Below, one piece after another: positions 7,429-17,050 of a stretch of 64,000 nt of DNA. Made by a program: the position numbers and the translations under genes. Every line of letters starts with the position of its first letter. Position 1 is the stretch's first letter. The stretch comes from Acidobacteriota bacterium (GTDB lineage: Bacteria; Acidobacteriota; Terriglobia; Bryobacterales; Bryobacteraceae). Location: NCBI GenBank assembly GCA_018268715.1, contig JAFDVZ010000025.1:1-64000 (forward strand), written 5' to 3'. A model generated the notes under the pieces. That model did no database searches, was not told where the DNA came from, and saw only the letters and a list, made by a program, of their open reading frames with translations.

Positions 7429-9861
7429 ATGCGAACTTCCTGGCGGATAATCCTGGCCGGTTTGGGAATCAGCGCGGCGCTGAGCGCGCAGGTTCGGCTG
7501 ACGGGTCGCGTGGTGAACGATGTGAGTTCGCCGGTGACCCGCGCCGTGGTGGTGCTCCGGGTGGAAGGCGAGGCGCAGGCTCGAGCACGCACGTTCACCG
7601 ATCCGGCGGGCGCGTTCGGCATTCAACTGGCTGAGCCTGGGGAGTATCTGCTGGACGCCGAGGCGGCGGGATTCTATCCGGTGAAGGGATTTCGAGTGAC
7701 GGTGGCCGAGGCGGGCAGCGAGGTGACGGTGTCGCTCGCGCCGGTGCGGGAGTTCGCCGATTCGGTGGACGTGACGTCGGCGCCAGTGTCGCTGGGGCTC
7801 GACCGGACAACGGCGGAACAGTCGTTGACCGGGGCGCAGATGCTGGATATCCCGGTCCCTGTGACGCATGACCTGAAGGCGATGATGCGGGTTCTGCCGG
7901 GAGTGGTGCAGGATAACGCCACACGGGTCCACTTGAACGGCGGGGCGGAGAATCAGACGTTGTACCTGCTGGACGGGTTTAACATCGGGGATCCGCTGAC
8001 GGGTAATTTCGACACACGGGTGACGCTGGAAGGCATTCAGTCGATGAATGTCGAGACGGGGGCGCTGTCGCCGGAGTATGGGAAGGGGTCGGCGGGAGTG
8101 ATCTCGGTGAATATGAAGACGGGCGATGACCGGCTGCGGTACTCGGCGACGAACTTCATCCCGGGGCTGGAGAATGACAAGGGGCTGAGGGTGGGGAGCT
8201 GGTATCCGCGGGCGAACCTGTCGGGGCCGCTGCGGCGGGGGCGGGTGTGGTTTTCCGACAGCCTGGCCGCACAGTACGTGCAGACGATCATCCGCGATCT
8301 GCCGGTGGGACAGGATAAGGCTTCGAGCATCCGCTACAACAACTACCTGCACGTGCAGGCGAATTTGCGGCCGTCCAATATCGCGAGTTTCGGGTTTCTG
8401 GGCAGCCTGTGGACGGGGGCTCGCACGGGGTTGAGCGCGCTGGATCCGCCGGCCACGACGGTCGACCGGCGGGCCCGGCAGTGGTTCGCCTACGCCAAGG
8501 ACCAGCAGTATTTCGGGGCCGGGGCGGCGCTCGAGTTCGGCGTGGCGTCGAATCGGACGTTTTCCCGCGAGGCGCCGCACGGCACGGACCTGTACGTCTA
8601 CACGCCGTTCGGGCGGCAGGGCAACTACTACGCGCAGGGAACGCAGCGGGCGTCGCGCGACCAGGGGATCGTGAACGGCTACCTGCCGTCGTTCCACTGG
8701 CTGGGCGTCCACCAGATCAAGGCGGGCGGGGATGTCGACTGGCTGAGCTATGGGCAGAACCTGAATCGCACGGGCGTCGAGTGGATGAACGCGAACCTGG
8801 CGCTGGTGCGGCGGGTGCTGTTTGCGGGCAACGGCGACGTGGGGCGGGACAACCTGGAAACCGCCGCATACGTGCAGGATTCGTGGCGGGTTCGGGAGAA
8901 CGTGCTGTTTGAGGCGGGCGTGCGGTCGGATTGGGACCGGCTGGTGGGGGAGTGGACCATGGCGCCGCGGGCGGGGGTGGCGTGGTCGCCGGCGCGATTG
9001 GCGAATACGCGGGTGTCGGCGGGGTATGGAATCTCCTACGACGCGACCGATCTGTCGCTGTTCACCCGGCCGTCGGACCAGTATCCGGTCACCTATTACT
9101 ACCCGCCCTATGGGGTGGCGGACCAGCCGGTGCAGTCGCGGTTTGTCATTGACCGCGGGCCGCTGCATCGCCAACGGTTCATCAACTGGACCGCGGCGGT
9201 GGATCACCGGTTGGGGGCGCACACGTTCGTCCATGTGCAGGCGACTCGAAGGCGCGGGTCCGATGGGTTGGCGTATGCGAGTTCACCGCTGGCGACGGGT
9301 CCTGAGATGTTATACCAGCTGACTAACTCGCGGGCCGATTTTTATGACTCGGTGGAAGTCACGGTGCGCCAGAATTTCAAACGGGAATATGGCTGGATGG
9401 CGAGTTATACGCGGTCGCGGGCGCGGTCGACGGCGGTGATGGATCTGGCGTCGGATACGCCGCTGCTGTTGACTCAGAACGCGGGCCGTCTGCCTTGGGA
9501 TGCTCCTAACCGGCTGACGGCGTGGGTGTATGCGCCGACGCCGTGGAGGAATTGGTCGATCGCGGCGTCGATGGAGTATCACACGGGATTTCCCTTCTCG
9601 ATCGAGAACTCGGCGGGGGAGGTGCTCGGTCCGGTGAACGATTGGCGATTTCCCGACTTCTTCGAGTTGAATCTTCACGTCGAGAGACGGTTCGATTTTC
9701 GCGGGCAACGCTGGGCCGGACGGGTCGGGTATAACAATATCACCGGACACCTGAACGCCAATGTCGTGAATAATATCACCGACGCGCCGCTGTTTCTGAC
9801 GTTCTACGGCGGGCAGGCGCGAGCGCTGCAGTTCCGTCTTCGCTGGCTGGGCAAGCTGTAA
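7429..9861 (+). CDS. TonB-dependent-receptor-like outer membrane protein with carboxypeptidase-regulatory domain
   Basis: 810 residues from the ATG at 7429, where a signal peptide begins (MRTSWRIILAGLGISAALSA). Residues about 22-100 form a CarboxypepD_reg-like Ig fold (LTGRVVND, FTDPAGAFGIQLAEPGEYLL). A plug-like domain follows (HLNGGAENQTLYLLDGFNIGD and SPEYGKGSAGVISVNMKTG), then a long beta-barrel rich in aromatic alternation ending near ALQFRLRWLGKL. I see no clear TonB box. Acidobacteria carry many such proteins, linked to polymer or iron uptake; the ligand here is unknown. TATATT at 7405-7410 is a possible -10 box, giving a leader of about 12 bases. Confidence 0.88.
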   Translation: MRTSWRIILAGLGISAALSAQVRLTGRVVNDVSSPVTRAVVVLRVEGEAQARARTFTDPAGAFGIQLAEPGEYLLDAEAAGFYPVKGFRVTVAEAGSEVTVSLAPVREFADSVDVTSAPVSLGLDRTTAEQSLTGAQMLDIPVPVTHDLKAMMRVLPGVVQDNATRVHLNGGAENQTLYLLDGFNIGDPLTGNFDTRVTLEGIQSMNVETGALSPEYGKGSAGVISVNMKTGDDRLRYSATNFIPGLENDKGLRVGSWYPRANLSGPLRRGRVWFSDSLAAQYVQTIIRDLPVGQDKASSIRYNNYLHVQANLRPSNIASFGFLGSLWTGARTGLSALDPPATTVDRRARQWFAYAKDQQYFGAGAALEFGVASNRTFSREAPHGTDLYVYTPFGRQGNYYAQGTQRASRDQGIVNGYLPSFHWLGVHQIKAGGDVDWLSYGQNLNRTGVEWMNANLALVRRVLFAGNGDVGRDNLETAAYVQDSWRVRENVLFEAGVRSDWDRLVGEWTMAPRAGVAWSPARLANTRVSAGYGISYDATDLSLFTRPSDQYPVTYYYPPYGVADQPVQSRFVIDRGPLHRQRFINWTAAVDHRLGAHTFVHVQATRRRGSDGLAYASSPLATGPEMLYQLTNSRADFYDSVEVTVRQNFKREYGWMASYTRSRARSTAVMDLASDTPLLLTQNAGRLPWDAPNRLTAWVYAPTPWRNWSIAASMEYHTGFPFSIENSAGEVLGPVNDWRFPDFFELNLHVERRFDFRGQRWAGRVGYNNITGHLNANVVNNITDAPLFLTFYGGQARALQFRLRWLGKL

Positions 9862-9879
9862 GTCGCCGCGCCCGCGCAG

Positions 9880-10911
9880 TTAGAGACGGATGAGGATCTT
9901 GCCGGCGCCGTCTTCGTATTTCTCGAGCATCTGAAACGCGCGATCCACCTGTTCGAGGGGGAACGTGTGAGTCAGCATGGGGCGGAATAGCTCCGGCCGC
10001 TCGGCGATCAGTCGCAACGCCGCCCCGGTTTCGTCGTTGGACCGGCGGACGTTGTATAGCGTCAGTTCCTTGCGGCGGGCGACGTGGAAGTCGAACTCGA
10101 CCTTGGCTTCCGACGGGATGGCGGTGAATACGACGCGGCCGGCGTTGCGAGTGACGCGCAACGTCTGATTGATCGCGCCGCCCTTGGCCGCGCAATCCAT
10201 GGCCAGGTCCACGCCGCGACCGCCGGTTTCCCGCGCGATGGTCTTTTCCGGATCGATGGAGCGCGGATCGAAGACCGCCGTGGCGCCCATCTGGAGGGCG
10301 AGTTCACGGCGCGCCGACACCGGCTCGAACACATAGATGCGGCCGGCGCCGGACAAGCGCAACGACGCGATGGTCAACAGCCCGATGGGGCCGGCTCCGA
10401 ACACAACCACCGATTCGCCGACTTCCACCTGGGCGAACTTCATCGAATGAAGCACCACGGCGAGCGGTTCCGCCACCGTGCCCTCGTCGAGGGTGAGATG
10501 CTCGGGCAAGGGAAGCAGGTTGTGCGCCGGAAGGACCACGTAGTCGCGGAAGAAGCCGGGATCCTCGGTGCTGCTCAGGAAGCGCAACTTCGCGCACACG
10601 TTGTGATGCCCCGACATGCAGTACTCGCAGTGATAGCAGTACAGGGCTGGTTCGAAGGCGGCGCGATCGCCCTTCGCCCACCCGGAGACGCCGTCTCCGA
10701 GCTTGTCGACAATGCCGGCCGGTTCGTGGCCCAGCACCATTGGATAGACGCAGGGCGTGTCGCCGACCGAGCCCTCCGCATAATTATGAAGGTCGGATCC
10801 GCATAGTCCCACGGAGCCGACTCGCACTCGAATTTCGCCGGGGCCCGGCTCAGGTTCAGGGCGTTCAACGAGATGAAACGCGCGAACGCCCAATAGTTCT
10901 GCAACTCGCAT
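9880..10911 (-). CDS. Zinc-dependent medium-chain alcohol/polyol dehydrogenase
   Basis: 343 residues, the usual MDR length. The catalytic zinc site is visible as Cys in GLCGSDLH and His-Glu in VLGHEPAG. The structural zinc is a Cys4 cluster (YCYHCEYCMSGHHNVC, residues about 91-106). A Rossmann motif GAGPIGLL (about 173-180) binds NAD(P). Overall it is closest in style to sorbitol, threonine or butanediol dehydrogenases, oxidising a secondary alcohol or polyol. The substrate is not readable, and no operon partner points to a pathway. Its stop is 18 bp from the convergent receptor stop. Confidence 0.88.
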   Translation of the reverse strand: MRVAELLGVRAFHLVERPEPEPGPGEIRVRVGSVGLCGSDLHNYAEGSVGDTPCVYPMVLGHEPAGIVDKLGDGVSGWAKGDRAAFEPALYCYHCEYCMSGHHNVCAKLRFLSSTEDPGFFRDYVVLPAHNLLPLPEHLTLDEGTVAEPLAVVLHSMKFAQVEVGESVVVFGAGPIGLLTIASLRLSGAGRIYVFEPVSARRELALQMGATAVFDPRSIDPEKTIARETGGRGVDLAMDCAAKGGAINQTLRVTRNAGRVVFTAIPSEAKVEFDFHVARRKELTLYNVRRSNDETGAALRLIAERPELFRPMLTHTFPLEQVDRAFQMLEKYEDGAGKILIRL

Positions 10912-10932
10912 ATCGGAACGGCGCCAACGCGC

Positions 10933-11418
10933 CTACTTTTTGAAGAGACTATCAAAAGCCGCCTTGGCGTCGCTTGGGGTGCGCGGCTCCTGCGTGCGCG
11001 CCGGAGCGCCGTTGGAGGGCAACTGCTGGGACGCGGCGGGGCTGGCCTCCCGCGCAACGGTTACACGGGGTTTGAATAACTCGCACAGGTTCGCCTGGTC
11101 CTTCGGGGCGATGCGGAGCGGTATCGGTTTCAAACATTGAAAACGCGTTGACGGCTCAAAGTGAGCGCACTGCTTGCAACAATGCAGTGGCGCGTTGCAC
11201 TTGGGGCAGGCGCCCCCGAAATCGACGTCGGCGGGAAGCGTGGTTGAACAGTTGAAGCAGCGCGAGGCCGTTACAGCCTGAACAAGGCGGGGCAGGCGCG
11301 GGCCCGTTACGTCAAGAGGCAACTTCGGACCCTGCTGGCGAGGACGTTCCCGTTCGGGCCGGTAATCACGTCCACTATCCTGATATCCGCGCTGCCGGTA
11401 TTTGCGATCTTCGTCCAT
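10933..11418 (-). CDS. Zn-ribbon hypothetical protein
   Basis: 161 residues with a charged, probably disordered N-terminus (Arg/Asp/Gln-rich to about residue 35) and a disordered Ala/Pro tail. The centre holds CFNC and CPKC, then CCKQCAHFEPS, a Cys in RFQCLKPIP and one in NLCELF, which looks like one or two zinc sites. No enzymatic motif is visible. AAGGAG lies 9 bases before the ATG, so the start is well supported. It sits just upstream of the alcohol dehydrogenase (21 bp) and may be co-transcribed with it. Function unknown. Confidence 0.75.
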   Translation of the reverse strand: MDEDRKYRQRGYQDSGRDYRPERERPRQQGPKLPLDVTGPRLPRLVQAVTASRCFNCSTTLPADVDFGGACPKCNAPLHCCKQCAHFEPSTRFQCLKPIPLRIAPKDQANLCELFKPRVTVAREASPAASQQLPSNGAPARTQEPRTPSDAKAAFDSLFKK

Positions 11419-11719
11419 GACCGCTGACTCCTTAGAGAAACCTGGGTCCTTCGCCCGCTGTGGCAGGACAAGCGCGACCGGGTTTCCAATTCAATGTAGG
11501 AAAAAACAATGGGAGACTACTGCGAACGACTTAGGGGATCACCGGCCTGTGCTGGACCGCGCGCCCTTCACTGGGCGAGGAGTCCGCGACATAACCAGGC
11601 ATCTCGCACCCAGGTTTCAGAACCCGAGGCTATCTAAATCCCTATTTACCACGGAACCGGCCACAGAATCCACTGAAATCTTCATTCCGATGCGGAGGAA
11701 GGCGCGAGCCGGCGCCAAA
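11419..11719. other. Intergenic stretch without a supported gene
   Basis: About 300 bp between the Zn-ribbon gene start and the glgP stop, both genes on the minus strand. It must hold the promoter of the Zn-ribbon gene. The only structure I see is a weak 5-bp hairpin at 11562-11577 (CGCCC/GGGCG). Plus-strand open frames here lack an RBS and coding character. Confidence 0.5.
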
Positions 11720-14281
11720 TCACCGGCCGTCTCCACTCCATTTCAATAACGGGTTACAGGTTCGCGTCAACGGGTCGTCATAATGATTCGGACTGACGCG
11801 CAGCGAGTAACCGAGACGCCCCGTCTGGTGCGGGACGAACTCGCGGGCAAACACTACCACCGAACCGTTCTGCTCGAGCGCGGGCAAGGTCAGCACCTGC
11901 GTGTCCTCCAACTGCCCGTTCACGCCAATAGAGCCGACAACCGCCTCCACGCGAACGTCGCCGGGCTTCAGTCCAGCGAGCTCAACGGCGGCCCGCAACG
12001 GGATCGCATCGCCGCTGATCACCGAATTCTCCGGGCCTGGACCGACGTCTACAAAGGCCACGCGGCTCCAGGAATTATCCACGTCATGGCGCCATCGCGC
12101 ACGCTCCCGCGCCGTCTCAAACGCGTTCTGCCGGACAGCGGTGTATCCGCGATGAGAGGGCTCATACAACTGGGACATGTACTCGGTCACCATCCGCTGG
12201 CAGGCGAAATGAGGACTCACGTACATCAGGCACTGCCGGACGCGCTTCATCCACTCTTCGGGAACCGCGTCCATGCCGCCCTGATAGTACATCGGCACAA
12301 TTTCGTTTTCCAGTATGGAGTAAATGGCGCGAGCGTGAATTTCGTCCTGGTCCTCGCTGTACGGCTCGCGGTCGCCGATGGCCCAGCCGCCGGAGTGCTC
12401 ATACGCCTCGTCGAACCAGCCGTCGAGAATGCTGAGGTTCAGCACGCCGTTGATGCAGGCCTTCATGCCGCTGGTGCCGCAGGCTTCCTCGCCGCGGCGG
12501 GGATTGTTCAACCACAGATCGACGCCCTGCACCAGTTCACGGCCGACCTGGTGGCTGTAGTCTTCGACAAACAGCAGGTGATTGGCGAGCTCGGGGTCGC
12601 GCGACAGCCGCACGATCTCCCGGATGTACATCTTGCCCGGATGATCCTTCGGGTGCGCCTTGCCGGCGATGAGAATCTGCACCGGCATCTTCGGGTTGGT
12701 CAGGATCTGCTTCAGCCGATTCACGTCGCGGAATAGCAGCGTCGCGCGCTTATAGGTTGCGAAGCGACGGGCGAACCCGATGGTGAAGACGTCGGGATCG
12801 AGCATCTCCTGAGCGCGGCGCACCTCCGTGATGGGCGCCTTGCGGTTCACGGCGGCCGTGGCGGCGCGTTCGCGCACGTACTGTACGAGCCTGCGCTTGC
12901 GCCGGCGGTGGGCCTCCCACAACTCCTGCTCGGGGATTTCGTTGATCAGGTCCCACACTTTGGGGTCGGGGTGCTGCTCCCGCCAATCCGGCTGCAGGTA
13001 CTGGTCGTACAGCATCGCGAGATCGCCGTTGATCCAGGTGGGCAGGTGCACGCCGTTGGTGACCGAGGTGATCGGGACTTCCCATACCGGCAGCTTCGGC
13101 CACAGTTCCTGCCACATCTCCTGCGACACCCGGCGGTGCAGGCGGCTGACGGCGTTGCGGAACGACGAGGTCTTGATGGCCAGCACGGCCATCGAGAAAC
13201 GCTGCTGGTTGTCGAACGGATTGCTGCGGCCAAGGGCGAGCAACTGGTCGAAGCTGAAGCCGCCCTCGCGGCAATAATCGTTGAAGTACTCGTAGATCAG
13301 GCCCGGATCGAACAGGTCGATGCCGGCGGGCACCGATGTATGGGTGGTGAAAACGTTGTTGGTGCGCGAGGCGTCCAGCGCCTCGTCAAAGCTGAGGCTC
13401 TGCTCCTTCATGAGCACCCGGACGCGCTCCACGGCAAGGAACGCCGAGTGGCCCTCGTTCATGTGGAACACGGTGGGTTCGAGGCCGAGCACCTTGAGCG
13501 CGCGCATGCCGCCGATGCCGAGCACGATCTCCTGCTTGATGCGCGTGTACGCGTCGCCGCCGTAGAGCTCGTCGGTGATGTCGCGAATGTCGGGGCGATC
13601 GTTTTCCGGAATGTTGGTGTCAAGCAGGTACAGCTTCGTGCGTCCGACGTTGATGTGCCACAGCTTGATGTGCACCGGCCCGACGGGCAGGTTCAGCGAA
13701 ATGACGATCTCAGAGCCGTCGGACTTGCGGACCGGCTGCACCGGCAGCGTGTAGAAATCGTTAACCGGATTGCGTTCCTGTTGCCAGCCGTCGGGATTCA
13801 ACGATTGCTGGAAGTAGCCCTTCTGATACAACAGCCCGATGCCGACCAGCGGAATGTCGGCGTCGCTGGCCGCCTTCAGGTGGTCACCCGACAGAATCCC
13901 GAGGCCGCCCGAGTAGATCTGCATGCAGTCCACCAGGCCGTACTCCATCGAGAAATAGGCGATCAACTCCTCGCGGGGCGGTTCATTGGCGGTCTTCTGG
14001 ATGTAGGAATCAAAGTGCTCGCAAGCCTTGCGATAGAGCGCGAGATAGCGGGGATCGGAACCCGCCTTCGCCAGGGTCGCCTGCGAGACCCGGCCCAATA
14101 GCAGGATGGGGTTGTGGTTCACCGCCTTCCACAGCACCGGGTCGAGGCGCCGGAACAGCGACCGAACCGTGTGATCCCAACTCCAGAACAGATTGTATGC
14201 CAGTTCCGGCATGCGGGACAGCGAAGCCGGCAGCGCCGGCCGGACCAGGAATTCCTTAAGTGGCTGAATTTGAAAAGGCAT
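11720..14281 (-). CDS. glgP: Alpha-glucan (glycogen) phosphorylase
   Basis: 853 residues, matching the shorter bacterial alpha-glucan phosphorylase class that starts with a DUF3417-like segment (ELAYNLFWSWDHTVRSLF, about 25-42). It releases glucose-1-phosphate from glycogen or other alpha-1,4-glucans in the cytoplasm. Visible blocks include AYFSMEYGLVDCMQIYSGGL, VFHMNEGHSAF, TSVPAGID in the catalytic region, and EEACGTSGMKACINGVLN, where the lysine of GTSGMK is expected to carry PLP. The start is MPFQIQPLKEFLV. The gene stands alone on its strand, with 300-bp gaps on both sides. It fits functionally with the GH63-like enzyme and zwf in the window. Confidence 0.95.
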   Translation of the reverse strand: MPFQIQPLKEFLVRPALPASLSRMPELAYNLFWSWDHTVRSLFRRLDPVLWKAVNHNPILLLGRVSQATLAKAGSDPRYLALYRKACEHFDSYIQKTANEPPREELIAYFSMEYGLVDCMQIYSGGLGILSGDHLKAASDADIPLVGIGLLYQKGYFQQSLNPDGWQQERNPVNDFYTLPVQPVRKSDGSEIVISLNLPVGPVHIKLWHINVGRTKLYLLDTNIPENDRPDIRDITDELYGGDAYTRIKQEIVLGIGGMRALKVLGLEPTVFHMNEGHSAFLAVERVRVLMKEQSLSFDEALDASRTNNVFTTHTSVPAGIDLFDPGLIYEYFNDYCREGGFSFDQLLALGRSNPFDNQQRFSMAVLAIKTSSFRNAVSRLHRRVSQEMWQELWPKLPVWEVPITSVTNGVHLPTWINGDLAMLYDQYLQPDWREQHPDPKVWDLINEIPEQELWEAHRRRKRRLVQYVRERAATAAVNRKAPITEVRRAQEMLDPDVFTIGFARRFATYKRATLLFRDVNRLKQILTNPKMPVQILIAGKAHPKDHPGKMYIREIVRLSRDPELANHLLFVEDYSHQVGRELVQGVDLWLNNPRRGEEACGTSGMKACINGVLNLSILDGWFDEAYEHSGGWAIGDREPYSEDQDEIHARAIYSILENEIVPMYYQGGMDAVPEEWMKRVRQCLMYVSPHFACQRMVTEYMSQLYEPSHRGYTAVRQNAFETARERARWRHDVDNSWSRVAFVDVGPGPENSVISGDAIPLRAAVELAGLKPGDVRVEAVVGSIGVNGQLEDTQVLTLPALEQNGSVVVFAREFVPHQTGRLGYSLRVSPNHYDDPLTRTCNPLLKWSGDGR

Positions 14282-14596
14282 CTACTTGCGAACCATCTCC
14301 GTTCGTCGTCAAACAGCGGCGCTGGATGAGCAGCTTAGGCAGGCGTTGCTCTCCACTGCGAACAAGCCCCAGAAAATTTCACGGACCATTGTGAGCGCCG
14401 ACAATGGAGATCCCCAGCGGGCGTGGCGTGAGCATCGTGACCGGTTCTCACTATTTTCGCATGAAACGAACCAACGCCATCGGGTCACTATGCGGCAGGG
14501 GCGGCGTCTCACCAATGGGACTATGGACGTAACCCGGTCCATCCGGGTACACTGACTGAATCTTTTGATCGAGGCGATCCAAGCCTCCTCCCGAGT
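14282..14596. other. Divergent intergenic region between glgP and the LysM-protein operon
   Basis: About 315 bp that should hold both promoters. I see no convincing -35/-10 pair. A short hairpin (ACCCGG/CCGGGT, 14532-14548) followed 12 bases later by TTTT lies about 50 bp before the LysM gene; it could be an attenuator-like element or chance. Confidence 0.4.
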
Positions 14597-15340
14597 ATGT
14601 CGAAAACACGGCTGGTTCAGCAAGGCGAACATCTGTCGGGCATCGCGGCTCAAGAGGGGTTTGCGAATTTTCACACCATCTGGGACCGGCCGGAAAACGA
14701 GGAGCTGCGGAGCTCGCTCCACCGCGATCCGCATGTGCTGTTTCCCGGCGACAGCCTGTTTGTTCCCGATCGCGAGGATCGCGAGGAATCTCGGGCCACG
14801 GACGCATCCCACACGTTCCAGACCGAGATCCGTCCGCTGTTTCTGCGCGTGAAACTGCTGGATATCAACGGCGATCCGATCGCGGGGGCGAATTCGAATG
14901 TGACCATCGACGGCGCGGCGGCGCCGGATGTCGCGAGCGGCGGCGACGGGGTGGTGGAGCAGCGCATTGGACGCACGGCGACAACTGCGGAGTTGACGGT
15001 GCACCTGCCGCCGGCCGATGATGGGCCGCCGGATCCAACCTGGAAACTGCCGGTGAAGATCGGGAGTCTGAATCCTGTGACCAAGTGCTCCGGCCAGCAG
15101 GCGCGGCTGAACAACATGGGATACTTCGCCGGATTCAGTGTGAAGGACCTGGAGCAGTTAGTGTGGGCCGCCGAGGAATTCATGTGCGATCAGACGCATG
15201 CCCGGGTGACGGCGCGGCCGAAGCTGGCGGCGCCCCCCAAGGAAGGCGAAGACGATCCAGCGACGTCGCAACCGGAGGCAGAGACGGGCGTGCTGGATAA
15301 GGCGATTCGCGACAAATTGAAGACCGCTCACGGATTCTGA
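14597..15340 (+). CDS. LysM-domain protein, first gene of a putative injection-system accessory trio
   Basis: 247 residues, no signal peptide. Residues about 4-58 are a LysM-type module of the style VxxGEHLSGIA ... IWDRPENEELR ... VLFPGDSLFVPD. This variant is one I associate with accessory proteins of type VI and other contractile injection systems, as family memory rather than a search. Residues about 80-150 look like an Ig-like extension (FLRVKLLDINGDPIAGA). About 170-247 carry a peptidoglycan-binding-like helix set (QARLNNMGYFAGFSVKDLEQ, LDKAIRDKLKTAHG). The lack of a signal peptide means it would need a dedicated export route to reach peptidoglycan. Its stop overlaps the next ATG by one base (TGATG). 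Confidence 0.75.
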   Translation: MSKTRLVQQGEHLSGIAAQEGFANFHTIWDRPENEELRSSLHRDPHVLFPGDSLFVPDREDREESRATDASHTFQTEIRPLFLRVKLLDINGDPIAGANSNVTIDGAAAPDVASGGDGVVEQRIGRTATTAELTVHLPPADDGPPDPTWKLPVKIGSLNPVTKCSGQQARLNNMGYFAGFSVKDLEQLVWAAEEFMCDQTHARVTARPKLAAPPKEGEDDPATSQPEAETGVLDKAIRDKLKTAHGF

Positions 15341-17043
15341 TGCCCGATCCGCTTGTCATCATCGACACCGATCCCACGGGGATTGTCGCCACTCACCCGC
15401 CGCGCGTCGCGCTGCCCATTCTCGCCGCGCCGGTTCCGGACGAGCAGAAGGGGAAGAACTTCAACACGGCGCGCCAACACCTGATCGCGATCGGCTGCAT
15501 GCGGCTGCCGAATCGGGGGTTCGCGTTCGATTCCTCCATCATCAGTCCGCAGTCGGAGGGACGGTTCACCAAGTTCGCGCAACTGATGCAGGCGCTTCGG
15601 GATCGGGACGAGGCGGATCCGAAACGTTTTCCGCCGTGCGCCGTGTTCGGCCACGCCGATCCGACAGGCAAGGACGACTACAACAAGACGCTGAGCGGAC
15701 GGCGGGCGCTTGCGTTGTATGGCGTGCTGACGCGGAAGGTCGAGATTTGGGATGAGCTGTTCCTGAATTCGTTCGGCGGCGATTATTGGGGCACGAAGGC
15801 GATCCAGACGATGCTGTCGATTTCGCTGAAGAGCGGCGAGGATCCCTTTTATACGGGGCCCGTGGATGGGGCGAAGACGTCGGAAACCAAGAAGCTGACT
15901 TCGGACGCCGTCGATCAGTGGAAGCAAAAACGCCAGATCGGCAGCGGCGCGGGTTTGGACGCAACGCAGCGGCATCAACTGTTCAACGAGTATATGGACG
16001 CCATCTGCCATGACGCCAAGGGCGAGCGGTTCGTGCTCGAGCCCACCGATTTCATCGCCAAGGGCAAGGGCGGGAAGTCGCTGAAAGGCGATGTGCAGGG
16101 TTGCGGCGAATACAACCCGATTTTCCTGCTGTCGAAGGCGAAGGAGGACCTGGCGGCCAAGGACGAGACGCTGGCGGCCGTCCGTAACGATTTATACGAG
16201 GTGGACCGGCGGGCGCTGGTGTTCATCTTCGAGCACGGCACGGAGGTCAACCCGAAGAAGTGGCCATGTCCGGCGGCTCGGGAAGGCGGCCAGGGCTGCA
16301 AGGTGCGTTTCTGGTCCGACGCCGACCATCGGCGCAAGGAAACCGATGACGATCGGACATTCGGCGAGAACATGGCGTTTCTCACCGTCGACGAAAACAA
16401 CGTCATCACGCCCACGCCGATTGAACAGACCGGCAACACCATGGCGTGCCGCTTCTACCAGGCGTTCGCGCAGAACTCGCCCTGTGAGGCCAAGCTGAAG
16501 GAGTGGGTGATCCGCTTCAAGGTCCCGACGTTCAACGGCAAGACGCAGGTGTTGAGCAACCGGCGTTATGTGGTGAAGGCGGGCGAGTCGGCCAGCTCTC
16601 CGGTGATCCGCGGGACTACCGATGAGTTCGGAGTGGTCCGCATTCCGATGTTCGACGAGCAGACGTCGATGACCATCTGGCTGGACGCGGGACGCGACCT
16701 GACGCCCGAGGACGACAATCCGCCGAAGGACGACCAACCGGTGGATGAGAGCAAGTTCCTGCCGTTCGTTCTGGATTGCGGGGCGCTTAAGCCGCGCGAC
16801 ACCGACAATGACCTGGCGGCGAAGCAGCGGCTCTACAACCTGGGCTTTGGCGAACACGCGCCGGCGGCGTGGACCGACAATGAGTTCGCCAACGCGCTTT
16901 CGCAGTTCCGGCATCGGAACAATCTCGACAATGCTTCGGACGATGATGTGCGGCGGGCCATCATGAAACAGCACGATCTGGTGGGCATTCCCGCTCCGCC
17001 GTCCGACGACGACTCAACGAACTCCGATTCGAGCTCCAACTGA
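15340..17043 (+). CDS. OmpA-like / peptidoglycan-binding-like protein of the trio
   Basis: 567 residues, no signal peptide. Residues about 100-135 match the OmpA C-terminal signature (VFGHADPTGKDDYNKTLSGR, then RALALYGVLT), which binds peptidoglycan in the usual family. A Cys-containing middle region (about 310-400) includes KWPCPAAREGGQGCKVRFW. An Ig-like segment lies at about 420-460. The C-terminus (about 495-555) resembles a peptidoglycan-binding helix domain (RLYNLGFGEHAPAAWTDNEF). The tail is Asp/Ser/Asn-rich. It starts one base inside the LysM stop and ends 7 bp before the third gene, so the three are surely one unit. Function unproven. Confidence 0.72.
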   Translation: MPDPLVIIDTDPTGIVATHPPRVALPILAAPVPDEQKGKNFNTARQHLIAIGCMRLPNRGFAFDSSIISPQSEGRFTKFAQLMQALRDRDEADPKRFPPCAVFGHADPTGKDDYNKTLSGRRALALYGVLTRKVEIWDELFLNSFGGDYWGTKAIQTMLSISLKSGEDPFYTGPVDGAKTSETKKLTSDAVDQWKQKRQIGSGAGLDATQRHQLFNEYMDAICHDAKGERFVLEPTDFIAKGKGGKSLKGDVQGCGEYNPIFLLSKAKEDLAAKDETLAAVRNDLYEVDRRALVFIFEHGTEVNPKKWPCPAAREGGQGCKVRFWSDADHRRKETDDDRTFGENMAFLTVDENNVITPTPIEQTGNTMACRFYQAFAQNSPCEAKLKEWVIRFKVPTFNGKTQVLSNRRYVVKAGESASSPVIRGTTDEFGVVRIPMFDEQTSMTIWLDAGRDLTPEDDNPPKDDQPVDESKFLPFVLDCGALKPRDTDNDLAAKQRLYNLGFGEHAPAAWTDNEFANALSQFRHRNNLDNASDDDVRRAIMKQHDLVGIPAPPSDDDSTNSDSSSN

Positions 17044-17050
17044 AAACGCC

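Noticed and set aside
7399..9234. 611-codon open frame opposite the TonB-like receptor, minus strand
   Set aside because: Arg/Pro/His-rich shadow with no motif; the plus-strand gene has clear domains.
14309..15004. 231-codon minus-strand frame opposite the LysM gene
   Set aside because: Arg/His-rich and motif-free; the plus-strand frame carries a LysM module and is coupled to the next gene.
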